This document shows positions 16,468 to 25,953 of a stretch of 64,000 bases of DNA, in pieces; within the stretch, counting starts at the first letter, position 1; each line of letters opens with the position of its first letter. Under the pieces are notes generated by a model. That model had not been told where the DNA came from. It saw only the letters and a program-made list of their open reading frames with translations, and did not search any database. Source of the stretch: Staphylococcus sp. NRL 16/872 (GTDB lineage Bacteria > Bacillota > Bacilli > Staphylococcales > Staphylococcaceae); contig NZ_CP119327.1 in NCBI RefSeq assembly GCF_022815905.2, positions 558,001 to 622,000 on the forward strand, read 5' to 3'. The position numbers and the translations under genes are program-made.

Positions 16468-17955
16468 ATGTTTAGATTAAAGCAACACGAATTATACATC
16501 TGGTTATTAGGTTTATTCATCTTTTACTGTTACATCGCATTTATGATGCCTTTACATAGTTCGGATTGGTTTTGGGGCAGTCATCAAGGGATGCAAGCCG
16601 TGACCAATCATTTCGAACAAATTGATGGAGATTATATTAGTAATCTCTTAGCTTTTGCTATTACGCAATCTGCAACATTGCGCGTCGTTTCATATGGTAC
16701 CATTTCTATACTTTTAGTCTTAATGATGCTCAAATTCGTGACATATACATTCTCAACTAATACATTCATTTTAATAATACTCTTCATATTTATTATACCC
16801 AATTCAATTTTTGCGCAAAGCTATGGCAATTTTGAATTATTTTATAGTTATGTATTTGGGACTTGTATTGCACTCTATATTTTACATTTTGTGGTTTCAA
16901 CTTTTATTTTGGAAAATGAGTTCAAATTTTGGAATATCTGTATATTTTGGATTGCCTGCGTCATAGGCCAATGGTTTGCGGAAACACTTACTTTTTATAA
17001 TGTCATGATGTTGTTGAGCGCATTAATCATTTACTTCATTTGGAAGCGGAAGATCAACTTTAACTTATTAATAGGCTTTATGTTAACGTTATGTGGTCCA
17101 TTTATAATGTTGTTTAATGAAAGCTACATATACCATTTTATCAATATCAAAAATTTACGTGCTCAAGTGGATGAATTAGGTTTCTTCCATAAAATAAAAC
17201 TGACTTTATTTGAACAGTTACCACAATACATATTTTTCGATAATATCTTTTTAATAAGTTTAATTGCTATAGTTTTAATTATATTATTGGTAAATAATGT
17301 AGCTTTTAAAGAGTGGTCTAGGTATAAACGCTTCTTTTTAATATGTGGAATTAGCGCACTGCCAATATACAGAATATTGATTTATGTGCCTTTCAACTTG
17401 AAGCAATTAGCCATCTTATATAGTTATGGCATCATAAATATTATAATCTGTCTTATGTTTTATATCAGTGTATTTATAGCGAGTTTCTATATAGTGAAGA
17501 ATCGTTATATGCGCGTTGTCATTGAAGGCATAGGTATTTCAATTATTCTCAATGCCATTCCTATATTTTTAATTGGAAAAGTAGTGCCACAATATTTCTT
17601 TATGATATATACTTTATGGTGCCTACTTGCCGTAATTCTTTTAACTACGCTAGGTAGACTTACGCAATCCATTTTTAACATACTTAAATTATTAACTATA
17701 TTATTAATGGTAGTATATATCATCGTTTGTACAACGCTACATTTTGAAAATGAAAAAAGAGTAGACGCTATACATACGCAGATTAATAATCATAAAAACG
17801 AGCTGGTGATTCATCACTTACCGTTTGAAACATACTTTAGTGGCATGACGCCGACTAATGAAATAGATCAAGAAAACTTCAAAGAATATCATCACATTCC
17901 TAACGATAAAAAAATAAAAGTATTGCCGTTTGAAATTAAAGAAACAAACGACTAA
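16468..17955 (+). CDS. polytopic membrane protein, GT-C-like (DUF6056 type), probable lipid-linked glycosyltransferase
   Basis: A 495-residue membrane protein with about 11-12 transmembrane helices and a short hydrophilic tail. The first outer loop contains PLHSSDWFWGSHQ, an acidic loop after TM1 like the catalytic Asp region of GT-C-fold glycosyltransferases. It resembles the DUF6056 group. It is followed 11 bp later by a GtrA flippase gene, the usual partner of polyprenyl-phosphate-sugar glycosylation systems. Inferred role: transfer of a sugar from undecaprenyl phosphate to a surface polymer or protein outside the cell. No polyprenyl-phosphate glycosyltransferase (GtrB type) is adjacent, so the donor would be made elsewhere. 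GGAG precedes the ATG. Confidence 0.65.
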   Translation: MFRLKQHELYIWLLGLFIFYCYIAFMMPLHSSDWFWGSHQGMQAVTNHFEQIDGDYISNLLAFAITQSATLRVVSYGTISILLVLMMLKFVTYTFSTNTFILIILFIFIIPNSIFAQSYGNFELFYSYVFGTCIALYILHFVVSTFILENEFKFWNICIFWIACVIGQWFAETLTFYNVMMLLSALIIYFIWKRKINFNLLIGFMLTLCGPFIMLFNESYIYHFINIKNLRAQVDELGFFHKIKLTLFEQLPQYIFFDNIFLISLIAIVLIILLVNNVAFKEWSRYKRFFLICGISALPIYRILIYVPFNLKQLAILYSYGIINIIICLMFYISVFIASFYIVKNRYMRVVIEGIGISIILNAIPIFLIGKVVPQYFFMIYTLWCLLAVILLTTLGRLTQSIFNILKLLTILLMVVYIIVCTTLHFENEKRVDAIHTQINNHKNELVIHHLPFETYFSGMTPTNEIDQENFKEYHHIPNDKKIKVLPFEIKETND

Positions 17956-17966
17956 GGAGAGTCATT

Positions 17967-18350
17967 ATGAAGTTAACCAAAACACACTATGAAATTATAA
18001 AATTTGTAATCGTCGGCGGTATTAATACGCTAGATTATTACGTAGTGTACTTAATGTTACTAAAGCTATTTAATGTACATTATATGCTCAGTCATATTAT
18101 AGGTTTTGTAGTGAGTTTTATTATTTCTTATTATTTAAATTGTTATTTTGTTTATAATGTAAAACCAACGTTGAAAAAGTTCTTAAGTTTTCCCTTAACA
18201 CAAGTTGCAAATATGGGAATGCAGACATTATTTTTATATGTTTTCGTGAGATGGTTTAATCTTCCATCTGAAATCGCGCCCTTTGTGGGGTTAGTTATTA
18301 CTATCCCAATCACATTTGTAATGTCTAAGTGGTTATTACGTGATAAGTAA
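17967..18350 (+). CDS. GtrA family membrane protein (polyprenyl-phosphate-sugar flippase)
   Basis: A small four-helix membrane protein of 127 residues with the GtrA signature: KFVIVGGINTLDYYVVYLML in helix 1, HIIGFVVSFIISYYLNCYFVY in helix 2 and a C-terminal FVMSKWLLRDK. GtrA proteins are thought to flip undecaprenyl-phosphate-linked sugars across the membrane. It is in an operon with the GT-C-like gene 11 bp upstream and is followed by a terminator. Together they likely supply and use a lipid-linked sugar for surface glycosylation. Confidence 0.85.
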   Translation: MKLTKTHYEIIKFVIVGGINTLDYYVVYLMLLKLFNVHYMLSHIIGFVVSFIISYYLNCYFVYNVKPTLKKFLSFPLTQVANMGMQTLFLYVFVRWFNLPSEIAPFVGLVITIPITFVMSKWLLRDK

Positions 18351-18358
18351 TATTAATG

Positions 18359-18417
18359 AGAGTGAGACAGATGAAATCTTTTAATTAAGATTTATTTCTG
18401 ATTCGCTCTCTTTTTTA
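18359..18417 (+). terminator. terminator after the GtrA operon
   Basis: A long imperfect stem, with GAGAGTGAGACAG on the left and CTGATTCGCTCTC on the right, followed by TTTTTT. Confidence 0.75.
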
Positions 18418-18555
18418 TTTAATCAATAAAAATTAGGCCTAGCTAAAAATTAAATTAGCTTATTTATATAAAATTTATAGAAATAAAAAAACGTTGTAAT
18501 TCAATATTTCATAGCTCATACTATTGATATTAACGCTTTTAAGGTGGGTAATGAG

Positions 18556-19425
18556 ATGTCTCAAAGTGAAAACCTAAAGCTAGCTCAAAGAGGCGCTTAT
18601 CTAAGTTTAGTGGTATATATTATTCTTTCAGTGTCTAAATATATTACTGGATTTGTATATGATTCAGCTGCAGTTAGGGCTGATGCTTTAAATAATATGA
18701 CTGACATTATAGTATCTATTGCGGTTATTGTAGGACTTAAGATTTCTATCAAACCAGCTGACAAGAACCATCCATATGGTCATTTAAAATCTGAGAATAT
18801 TTCAACATTATTAGTATCATTTATTATTATGTTTGTTGGGATTCAAGTAGTGATTGAAAACGCCCCTCGTATCATTACACAGGAACATCATACGCCTAAT
18901 GCAATTACCATTATCATCAGTTTGATCAGTGGGATAGTAATGATTGGCGTCTATGCAATCAATCATCGATTAGCCAAAAAAACAAAAAGCAGTTCTTTAG
19001 ATTCTGCTGCAAAAGATAATCTGTCTGACGGTTTAGTTAGTATTGGTACTGCCATTGGTTTAGTTTTCACCCAATTTGGCTTATCTATTGTGGACGTTAT
19101 ATTAGCAACACTATTAGGTGTACTTATTGTCTATACCGGTTTCGGTATTTTTAGAGATTCCATATTTGCTTTAAGTGATGGTTTTAATGAAAAGGATTTG
19201 GAAGAGTATCGTAATGAGGTATTAGAGGTCAAAGACGTGAAAGATGTAAAAAGTGTAAAAGGACGTTATCACGGTAGTAGTATCTTTTTAGATGTCACAA
19301 TTGTCGTTGATGCACACTTATCATTACAAGAAGCCCATGAGATTTGTGATAAAGTGGAATCACATTTACATAGCATTGGTATTTCTTCAGTATATGTTCA
19401 TCCAGAACCAGATACTTTAGATTAA
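18556..19425 (+). CDS. mntE: cation diffusion facilitator, Mn2+-type (MntE-like)
   Basis: A proton-coupled metal exporter with six transmembrane helices and a cytoplasmic C-terminal domain, 289 residues. The transport site in TM2 is N46-x3-D50 (NNMTD) and in TM5 D154-x3-D158 (DNLSD). The N/DxxxD plus DxxxD pair marks the manganese branch of the CDF family, whereas zinc exporters have His at the first position. It probably removes excess Mn2+ from the cytoplasm. The start at 18556 is an ATG with AAGGTGG about 8 nt upstream; a GTG four codons earlier overlaps that site. It is monocistronic, ending in a strong terminator. Confidence 0.8.
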   Translation: MSQSENLKLAQRGAYLSLVVYIILSVSKYITGFVYDSAAVRADALNNMTDIIVSIAVIVGLKISIKPADKNHPYGHLKSENISTLLVSFIIMFVGIQVVIENAPRIITQEHHTPNAITIIISLISGIVMIGVYAINHRLAKKTKSSSLDSAAKDNLSDGLVSIGTAIGLVFTQFGLSIVDVILATLLGVLIVYTGFGIFRDSIFALSDGFNEKDLEEYRNEVLEVKDVKDVKSVKGRYHGSSIFLDVTIVVDAHLSLQEAHEICDKVESHLHSIGISSVYVHPEPDTLD

Positions 19426-19438
19426 TTTTATTATACAG

Positions 19439-19482
19439 AAAAGGTTCACTATTGAGCAGAGAGCTTAATAGTGAACCTTTTT
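19439..19482 (+). terminator. terminator of the CDF gene
   Basis: A 15-bp perfect stem (19439-19453 with 19467-19481) with a T-run, 14 bp after the stop codon. Confidence 0.88.
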
Positions 19483-19699
19483 GTCTTGTTGCCGATTCCG
19501 GGGACTAAACTTTAATTTTTAAAAATGTATAGCAAATTGATGATGAAACACTAGAATTATGAAAAATATTGAAATAGTTCTATAATGAAAGTATTAGAGA
19601 AAGAGGCACTCAGATACTTAGCACAGTGAAGAAATTTTCAAGCCTCGTTTTACTTTTCAAATAAAAGTATCACGAAGTAAATACAGGAAGGTGTTTTAA

Positions 19700-20386
19700 A
19701 TGCCAAAATTAATCTTATGCCGTCACGGACAAAGTGAATGGAATGCTAAAAACTTATTTACTGGTTGGGAAGATGTTCAATTATCTGATCAAGGTCGAGA
19801 TGAAGCGATTAAATCTGGACGCAAATTGAAAGAGAGCGGTATTGAAATTGATGTAGCGTACACATCATTATTAACTAGAGCTTTAGAAACAACTCAATAT
19901 TTATTAGCTGAATCTGATCAACAATGGATCCCAGTTCATAAAAGTTGGCGTTTAAATGAGCGTCACTATGGTAAACTACAAGGTTTAAATAAAGACGAAG
20001 CACGTAAAGAATTTGGTGAGGAACAAGTGCATCAATGGCGTCGTTCATACGATGTGAAACCACCAGCAGAAACTGAAGAACAACGAGAATCATATTTAAA
20101 AGATCGTCGTTATCGTCATTTAGATCATCGCATGATGCCATATTCTGAAAGTCTAAAAACAACGCTTGAACGTGTGGTGCCAATTTGGACGGATAGAATT
20201 TCACAACATTTATTAGATGGAGAAACTGTGTTAGTCGCAGCACATGGTAACTCAATCCGTGCGCTTATTAAATATTTAGACAACATTTCTGATGAAGATA
20301 TTGTTGGCTATGAAATTAAAACAGGTGCACCATTAATCTATGAATTAGATGAACACTTAAACGTTACAAATCATTATTATTTATAA
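19700..20386 (+). CDS. gpmA: 2,3-bisphosphoglycerate-dependent phosphoglycerate mutase
   Basis: Interconverts 3- and 2-phosphoglycerate in glycolysis and gluconeogenesis. The 228-residue sequence has the phospho-His loop LCRHGQSEWN (His9), the TSLLTRALETTQ motif, RLNERHYGKLQGLNK with the acidic catalytic region, and the second histidine in VAAHGNSIRAL. Length is typical of dPGM. AGGAAGG precedes the ATG. A 217-bp leader region to its left has no clear regulatory fold beyond a small hairpin. It ends at a long terminator stem. Confidence 0.95.
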   Translation: MPKLILCRHGQSEWNAKNLFTGWEDVQLSDQGRDEAIKSGRKLKESGIEIDVAYTSLLTRALETTQYLLAESDQQWIPVHKSWRLNERHYGKLQGLNKDEARKEFGEEQVHQWRRSYDVKPPAETEEQRESYLKDRRYRHLDHRMMPYSESLKTTLERVVPIWTDRISQHLLDGETVLVAAHGNSIRALIKYLDNISDEDIVGYEIKTGAPLIYELDEHLNVTNHYYL

Positions 20387-20396
20387 TATTTATTGA

Positions 20397-20452
20397 AAAG
20401 AGTAGAAAGTGGAAATCTTTATAATTAGGAAGATTTCCATTTTCTACTTTTT
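20397..20452 (+). terminator. terminator of gpmA
   Basis: A stem of about 20 bp (20397-20419 with 20430-20450) followed by TTTTTT, 10 bp after the stop. Confidence 0.85.
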
Positions 20453-20541
20453 TAGGAGTTAAATGTTAAATGTGTGTAGTTCATATATTGAATTTCTTAG
20501 ACTACGGCGGAGTACTTTAAAATGAATGTACGTAGCATCGC

Positions 20542-20643
20542 TTATTTATGTTTAGATTGTTTAATTATTTTTAATGCGCGTTTACGTGTTTTAATGTTAG
20601 GGCTGTTCAAATTACGTCGTGCAGTTTGTAAATCTTGTTTCAT
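20542..20643 (-). CDS. 33-residue conserved basic small protein (putative metal homeostasis protein)
   Basis: A short frame on the minus strand with a perfect AAAGGAGG eight nt before the ATG. The product starts MKQDLQTARRNLNSPN and continues IKTRKRALKIIKQ; it is strongly basic and helical. The SPNIKTRKRALKIIK motif is shared by a small-protein family in Firmicutes that annotation pipelines label putative metal homeostasis protein. Its function has no direct proof that I know of. It lies about 1.1 kb from the MntE-like exporter but in the opposite orientation. It is easily missed because of its size. Confidence 0.72.
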   Translation of the reverse strand: MKQDLQTARRNLNSPNIKTRKRALKIIKQSKHK

Positions 20644-20807
20644 ATTTGGAACCTCCTTTTCTAAAAGAATAAAGTAAAATAATATCTTTGTAAATAGTAA
20701 TTATTACGATTTGAAAAATTTACAACTATTTATGTGAAAATTAAATTTGAATCTGTATAATAAGCAACAGTATCTGACACTTAGCACCAAGAGAATGGAG
20801 GAAAACA

Positions 20808-22253
20808 ATGTCGCATAAAAGAAAATTAGCAATGATTTATACAATGTTATTAGGCGGTTTCTTTGGATTATTAAATGAAACTTTACTAACGACTGCGTTA
20901 CCGCGAATTATGAAAGATTTTAATATAGAATATTCGCAAGTACAGTGGCTGACAACAGCCTTTCTATTAACAAATGGGGTAGTCGTACCATTATCGGCAT
21001 TTATTATTCAACGATATACGACGAGACAAGTATTCTTAACGGGGATTGCTATCTTCTTAATAGGTACATTATTAGGAGGATTCAGTCCGAATTTCGAAGT
21101 TTTATTGAGTGCGCGCATCATTCAAGCATTAGGATCAGGCATAATGATGCCTCTTATGATGACGACGATACTTGATATTTTTGAACCACACGAACGTGGT
21201 AAGTATATGGGCTTTTTTGGCTTAGTGATTGGTTTAGCACCAGCCATAGGTCCAACGTTATCTGGTTATTTAGTAGAATATTTTAATTGGAGATCATTAT
21301 TCCACGTAGTAGCACCAATTTCAGCAATTACATTTATTCTTGCTTTGAAAATTGTTAAAAATGTGGGTACTAACGTTAAAGCACCGATTGATATGATTTC
21401 GATTGTGTTATCCATTTTAGGTTTCGGTGGATTACTTTATGGTGTAAGCTCGATTTCGCACGATGGTTGGGATAATCCGATTGTTTTAATGACCATTATA
21501 GGTGGTGTCATCTTAGTAGGGCTATTTATTTGGAGACAACAACGACTTGAAACACCGTTACTTAGTTTCAAAGTGTTTAAAAATAAAGAATTTGCGGTTG
21601 GTTTAGCGATTATGGCGGTAACAATGATTTCAATGATTGGTTCTGAAACCGTCTTACCCATGTTTGTACAAAATGTCTTAAATCGTACACCTGTAGATTC
21701 TGGATTGATTTTGCTTCCAGGAGCGATTGTCATGGCGATTATGTCAATGATATCTGGTTGGTTATATGAAACCTTTGGCGCTAAAGTTTTAGCCATTATT
21801 GGCATGTTAATTGTCATTGTAACGACATCTTACTTTGTCTTTATGGATGAACACACATCAACGATGATGCTCGCAACGATTTATGCGATTCGTATGATTG
21901 GTATTGCTTTAGGATTAATGCCGATTATGACACATACAATGAATCAATTGACACCAGAATTAAACGCGCATGGCTCTTCAATGACGAACACCATTCAACA
22001 AATTTCAGGTTCGATTGGAACTGCAGGTTTAATTACTATCTTAAGTTCAGCGAGTAAAAGTTTTAAACCAACAATGAGTGAATATCAAGGTATGAATAAG
22101 CAAGACATGGCGCATCAAATTCAGCTCGACGCCGTGTTACATGGTTATCATGCTGGTTTCCTATTTGCACTCGGTATTACGGTGATCAGTTTATTGTTAA
22201 CTTTTCTCATTAAAAGTAAAAAGAAAGTAAAAGCTGAGTCGGAAAATAATTAA
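20808..22253 (+). CDS. DHA2-family MFS multidrug exporter (EmrB/QacA type)
   Basis: A drug:proton antiporter of 481 residues with 14 predicted transmembrane helices. The family signatures are visible: NETLLTTALPRIMKDF in TM1, QWLTTAFLLTNGVVVPLSAF in TM2, the ARIIQALGSGIMMPL motif in TM4 and motif C GLAPAIGPTLSGYLVEYFNWRSLF in TM5, which is specific for drug antiporters. The substrate is unknown. GGAGG lies 7 nt before the ATG. It sits between the small basic protein gene (divergent) and tcyABC, with no adjacent regulator. Confidence 0.85.
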   Translation: MSHKRKLAMIYTMLLGGFFGLLNETLLTTALPRIMKDFNIEYSQVQWLTTAFLLTNGVVVPLSAFIIQRYTTRQVFLTGIAIFLIGTLLGGFSPNFEVLLSARIIQALGSGIMMPLMMTTILDIFEPHERGKYMGFFGLVIGLAPAIGPTLSGYLVEYFNWRSLFHVVAPISAITFILALKIVKNVGTNVKAPIDMISIVLSILGFGGLLYGVSSISHDGWDNPIVLMTIIGGVILVGLFIWRQQRLETPLLSFKVFKNKEFAVGLAIMAVTMISMIGSETVLPMFVQNVLNRTPVDSGLILLPGAIVMAIMSMISGWLYETFGAKVLAIIGMLIVIVTTSYFVFMDEHTSTMMLATIYAIRMIGIALGLMPIMTHTMNQLTPELNAHGSSMTNTIQQISGSIGTAGLITILSSASKSFKPTMSEYQGMNKQDMAHQIQLDAVLHGYHAGFLFALGITVISLLLTFLIKSKKKVKAESENN

Positions 22254-22321
22254 TAAATCATTTTAGTTGATAAACGGTAATATCCAAACATTCTGAACAC
22301 TTGTTGTGACGCAAATTATTA

Positions 22322-22350
22322 TTGACTATTCCGAGCGTTGAGATTAGAAT
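22322..22350 (+). promoter_or_regulatory. promoter of tcyABC
   Basis: -35 TTGACT (22322-22327), 17-bp spacer, -10 TAGAAT (22345-22350). About 20 bp downstream ATAGGAAT (22371-22378) resembles the conserved right half of the CymR box that controls cystine uptake genes; the left half matches poorly. Confidence 0.6.
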
Positions 22351-22396
22351 TAATTTATTCTGACTAATCTAATAGGAATATGGAGGAAACAAAGAA

Positions 22397-23194
22397 ATGA
22401 AAAGACTTTTATTTGTAGCTTTAGCACTAATCTTTGTGTTAGCTGCTTGTGGTAATAGTGGGTCATCTGATAAGAACAGTGATTCAAAATCTAGCAGTAG
22501 TAGCGATAATAAAACATTAAAAGTAGGTACTGAAGGTACATATGCACCATTTACGTTCCACAATAAAAAAGATCAATTAACTGGTTATGATATTGATGTA
22601 ATCAAAGCAGTAGCGAAAGAAGAAGGATACAAGCTTAAATTCAATGAAACTTCATGGGATTCAATGTTTGCTGGTTTAGACGCTAAACGTTTTGACGTGA
22701 TTGCTAACCAAGTCGGTATTAACAAAGAAAGAGAACAAAAATATAAATTCTCTAAACCTTACACATACTCAAGCGCAGTATTAGTTGTACGTGAAAATGA
22801 AAAAAATATTAAATCATTTAATGACGTTAAAGGTAAAAAATTAGCGCAAACATTTACATCTAACTACGGTAAATTAGCTAAAGATAAAGGCGCAGATATT
22901 ACTAAAGTAGATGGCTTTAACCAAGCAATGGATTTATTATTATCTAACCGTGTAGACGGTACGTTTAACGATAGTTTATCTTACTTAGATTATAAAAAAC
23001 AAAAACCTAATGCCAAAATCAAAGCGATTAAAGGTAACGCAGAACAAAGTAAATCAGCATTTACATTTAATAAAAGTGTAGATGACAAAGTCGTTTCCGA
23101 TTTCAATAAAGGCCTTGATAAACTTAAAGAAAACGGTAAATTAGAAGAAATCGGTAAGAAATGGTTCGGTGAAAATGTTTCTGAGCCTAAATAG
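22397..23194 (+). CDS. tcyA: cystine ABC transporter, substrate-binding lipoprotein
   Basis: The extracellular binding protein of the TcyABC L-cystine importer, 265 residues. Lipoprotein signal with LAAC (Cys18), a Ser/Asp/Lys-rich linker (residues 19-38), then an SBP family 3 domain beginning LKVGTEGTYAPFTFHNKKDQ and containing GYDIDVIKAVAKE. This matches the staphylococcal TcyA position next to gpmA. GGAGG precedes the ATG. The three genes are tightly packed: tcyB starts inside the end of tcyA. The importer supplies sulfur as cystine. Confidence 0.92.
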   Translation: MKRLLFVALALIFVLAACGNSGSSDKNSDSKSSSSSDNKTLKVGTEGTYAPFTFHNKKDQLTGYDIDVIKAVAKEEGYKLKFNETSWDSMFAGLDAKRFDVIANQVGINKEREQKYKFSKPYTYSSAVLVVRENEKNIKSFNDVKGKKLAQTFTSNYGKLAKDKGADITKVDGFNQAMDLLLSNRVDGTFNDSLSYLDYKKQKPNAKIKAIKGNAEQSKSAFTFNKSVDDKVVSDFNKGLDKLKENGKLEEIGKKWFGENVSEPK

Positions 23195-23894
23195 TCAACA
23201 ACAACACGCACTTGATGCAGCAAGACAAGCATTTGGACCAATGTTGGAAGGTTTAGTAAAATACTCTATTCCAATTACTATCGTTACCTTTATATTAGGT
23301 TTAATTATTGCTTTATTTACAGCGTTAATGCGTATTTCTACAAGTAAGATTCTAAAAGGAATTGCACGTGTTTATGTATCTATTATTCGAGGGACACCAA
23401 TGATTGTTCAATTGTTCATTATCTTCTATGGTATCCCTGAATTAGGACGTTTAATTACGGGTAATGCTGACGAACAGTGGACGCTCTCATCTGTATTATC
23501 AGCTATTATTGGGTTATCTCTTAATGTAGGCGCTTATGCCTCAGAAATTATTCGTGGTGGTATTATTTCTATACCTAAAGGACAAACAGAAGCGGCATAC
23601 TCTATCGGCATGAACTATCGTCAAACGATTCAACGCATTATTTTACCTCAAGCAATTCGTGTATCGATTCCAGCTTTAGGTAATACGTTCTTAGGACTAA
23701 TTAAAGATACGTCTCTTTTAGGATTTATCTTAGTAGCTGAGATGTTCCGTAAAGCTCAGGAAGTAGCTTCTACAACATATGAATACTTCACAATTTATAT
23801 TCTTGTAGCTGTTATGTACTGGGTTGTATGTTTCATTATTTCGGTTATCCAAAGCTTCTATGAATCATATATTGAAAGAGGGTATAGCTCATGA
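23175..23894 (+). CDS. tcyB: cystine ABC transporter, permease
   Basis: The membrane channel of the cystine importer, about 239 residues. The His/Glu/Gln-type permease domain has the EAA motif region [32 protein letters not shown]. An N-terminal region ([19 protein letters not shown]) and about five transmembrane helices are present. I chose the ATG at 23175, which overlaps the tcyA end by 20 bp; a GTG two codons earlier is possible. The ribosome site is weak, pointing to translational coupling with tcyA. Confidence 0.9.
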   Translation: MFLSLNSQQQHALDAARQAFGPMLEGLVKYSIPITIVTFILGLIIALFTALMRISTSKILKGIARVYVSIIRGTPMIVQLFIIFYGIPELGRLITGNADEQWTLSSVLSAIIGLSLNVGAYASEIIRGGIISIPKGQTEAAYSIGMNYRQTIQRIILPQAIRVSIPALGNTFLGLIKDTSLLGFILVAEMFRKAQEVASTTYEYFTIYILVAVMYWVVCFIISVIQSFYESYIERGYSS

Positions 23895-24622
23895 TTGAAT
23901 TAAGTGGTATCCATAAATCATTCAATGATAAAGAAGTGATTAAAGGCATTGATTTAAATGTTGATAAAGGAGAAGTTGTGACACTCATTGGTCGCTCAGG
24001 TTCTGGTAAAACAACATTGTTGCGTATGATTAATGCTTTAGAAATTCCAACTGAAGGTAATGTGACGGTTAATGGCGAAAGCTATACAGCTAACAATAAG
24101 AAGTCTCAAATTAACGTTCGTAAACAATCAGGAATGGTTTTCCAAAGTTACAATCTTTTTCCACATAAAACAGCTTTAGAAAATGTGATGGAAGGTTTAG
24201 TAACTGTTAAGAAGATGAGTAAAGTAGATGCTAAAGAAAGAGCGATGGGACTATTAGAAAAGGTTGGATTAACAAGTGTTAAAGACCAACGTCCACACGC
24301 TTTATCTGGTGGTCAACAACAACGTGTAGCTATAGCAAGAGCATTAGCGATGAGTCCGAAAGTGATGTTGTTTGATGAACCAACCTCTGCATTAGACCCT
24401 GAATTAGTTAATGATGTATTAAAAGTCATTAAAGAACTAGCAGATGAAGGCATGACAATGGTCATCGTGACACATGAAATGCGCTTTGCTAAAGAAGTTT
24501 CAAATAAAATCATCTTCATTAATGAAGGAAGAATAGGCGAACAAGGCTCTCCAGATGAGATGTTTAATCATCCTAAGACAGAGGGACTTCGCAGATTTTT
24601 AAATGTTATTAATGAAAACTAA
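23891..24622 (+). CDS. tcyC: cystine ABC transporter, ATPase
   Basis: The ATP-hydrolysing subunit of the cystine importer, 243 residues. Walker A is [11 protein letters not shown], the Q-loop sits in [11 protein letters not shown], the signature is [15 protein letters not shown], Walker B is [13 protein letters not shown] and the switch His is in VTHEM. It belongs to the polar amino-acid ATPase subfamily. Its ATG overlaps the tcyB stop (ATGA), so translation is coupled. The operon ends at a strong terminator. Confidence 0.94.
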   Translation: MIELSGIHKSFNDKEVIKGIDLNVDKGEVVTLIGRSGSGKTTLLRMINALEIPTEGNVTVNGESYTANNKKSQINVRKQSGMVFQSYNLFPHKTALENVMEGLVTVKKMSKVDAKERAMGLLEKVGLTSVKDQRPHALSGGQQQRVAIARALAMSPKVMLFDEPTSALDPELVNDVLKVIKELADEGMTMVIVTHEMRFAKEVSNKIIFINEGRIGEQGSPDEMFNHPKTEGLRRFLNVINEN

Positions 24623-24630
24623 TATAAATT

Positions 24631-24676
24631 AAACCACGTTATAAAGAATTGAAAAGTTCTTTATAACGTGGTTTTT
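24631..24676. terminator. bidirectional terminator between tcyC and fmhA
   Basis: An 18-bp perfect stem (24631-24648 with 24657-24674) with A-run and T-run sides, between convergent genes. Confidence 0.9.
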
Positions 24677-24705
24677 ATATTTAGTGTTAAGTTAGATAAT
24701 TCTTA

Positions 24706-25953
24706 TTATTTTCGACGTTCTAATAATTGTTTTGCACGATAAGCTAATGGTTTAATTGGCTTAATAAAGTCTCCGATATATTCGTAGACATTGGCATTAA
24801 ACCCTTTTTTAAATTGTTGTACACCATAATCTTCAGCATCTTCACCGAAGTCTCCTGTAATACCGTAGAAATTATAGCGATCAATATTATGTTCTTTGGC
24901 AAATTTAATCATTTCCCATTGTAAACGATAAGCGCCCATATAAGCATTGTATTTAGGGTTAGAACCACTTGATAAATAGTATACTTCATGGTCATTATAA
25001 ATATAAAGTGCGGCTGCTAAATTTAAAGTTTCACCTTCAGCAGCAATTTTTTCTTTAGTTTCATTGAGTTTACGTTCATTACTATTTAACTGTTGTTCAA
25101 TTTGTGTTTTCTTATTTTTATTTTTCTTAGAGTTAGGACTTTCTTTTAATGCTTCATCAACATCAGCTAATTGTTTCGTTAAATCATCGTGTTTTTGTTG
25201 AAGAGTAGATAGATAGTCTTTTAAATCAATATATGCAAGTTTTAACATGGCGTGGTCTTGATAAGTTTTTTGCATTTCATAGAAATATGGTTTATCTCTA
25301 AATTTGAAACCGTGTTTTTCTTCTGCCATTTGGAAAAGTTCGAAGAAAGTATCTGTTTCTTCCATTGGTAATGTTCTTACCTTAACACCCATTTCATACG
25401 TTTTTTTAATATTACGGCGTGTTTGATAGTCCATTTCTTTTAATAACTGATCTTCCGTTTTATCTTCAAGATCTAGAATAGATAACCAACGAATTTGGCT
25501 CATCGTACTATAACCTACAGACCAACCTTGGTGTTTATAGCCTAAGTCTTCTAATGTTTTAATCACGGCGCGATTATCATAACTTTCTAAAATTTCACCA
25601 TCGGCATTTCGTAAGTTTTCTAAAATATAAGGATCTACTAAAACGAATAAGCAGTTGTGTTTTTTTAAGTAAGCTGTTAATGATTTAAAGAAAAAATGAA
25701 CTAATTGGATATCACTATAATCCATTACAGGACCACGATGAGTATAGAAATATTTATAGATTTTTAGGGCACGTGCTTCAGTCATTAAAGTTCCAGCAAT
25801 AACTTTGCCTTCCTCATCTTTGACACCTACTATATGCACGTCGTTTTTCATTTCATTTCTATTTTCAAAATGAATGCGCGATTGAGTGTAATGTGAAAAA
25901 TTTTCTGTTGTAAATTTTTCAAATTCTTCAGGTGTTAAATTAACGAATTTCAT
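24706..25953 (-). CDS. fmhA: FemA/FemX-family aminoacyl transferase (FmhA-like)
   Basis: A 415-residue Fem-family protein (non-ribosomal peptidyltransferase using aminoacyl-tRNA). Two GNAT-like domains are interrupted by a coiled-coil arm at about residues 240-305 (STLQQKHDDLTKQLADVDEA...), exactly the FemA architecture. Conserved segments include YFYTHRGPVMDY near the N-terminus and YNFYGITGDFGEDAEDYGVQQFKKGF near the end. FemABX add glycine or serine to the peptidoglycan cross-bridge. FmhA is implicated in serine insertion; the exact activity here is inferred. Position next to tcyC agrees with the FmhA locus rather than femAB. GAGGAG precedes the ATG. Confidence 0.8.
   Translation of the reverse strand: MKFVNLTPEEFEKFTTENFSHYTQSRIHFENRNEMKNDVHIVGVKDEEGKVIAGTLMTEARALKIYKYFYTHRGPVMDYSDIQLVHFFFKSLTAYLKKHNCLFVLVDPYILENLRNADGEILESYDNRAVIKTLEDLGYKHQGWSVGYSTMSQIRWLSILDLEDKTEDQLLKEMDYQTRRNIKKTYEMGVKVRTLPMEETDTFFELFQMAEEKHGFKFRDKPYFYEMQKTYQDHAMLKLAYIDLKDYLSTLQQKHDDLTKQLADVDEALKESPNSKKNKNKKTQIEQQLNSNERKLNETKEKIAAEGETLNLAAALYIYNDHEVYYLSSGSNPKYNAYMGAYRLQWEMIKFAKEHNIDRYNFYGITGDFGEDAEDYGVQQFKKGFNANVYEYIGDFIKPIKPLAYRAKQLLERRK

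Noticed and set aside
19875..20255. 126-codon minus-strand frame over gpmA
   Set aside because: Entirely within the highly conserved gpmA gene; no ribosome site; low-complexity product.
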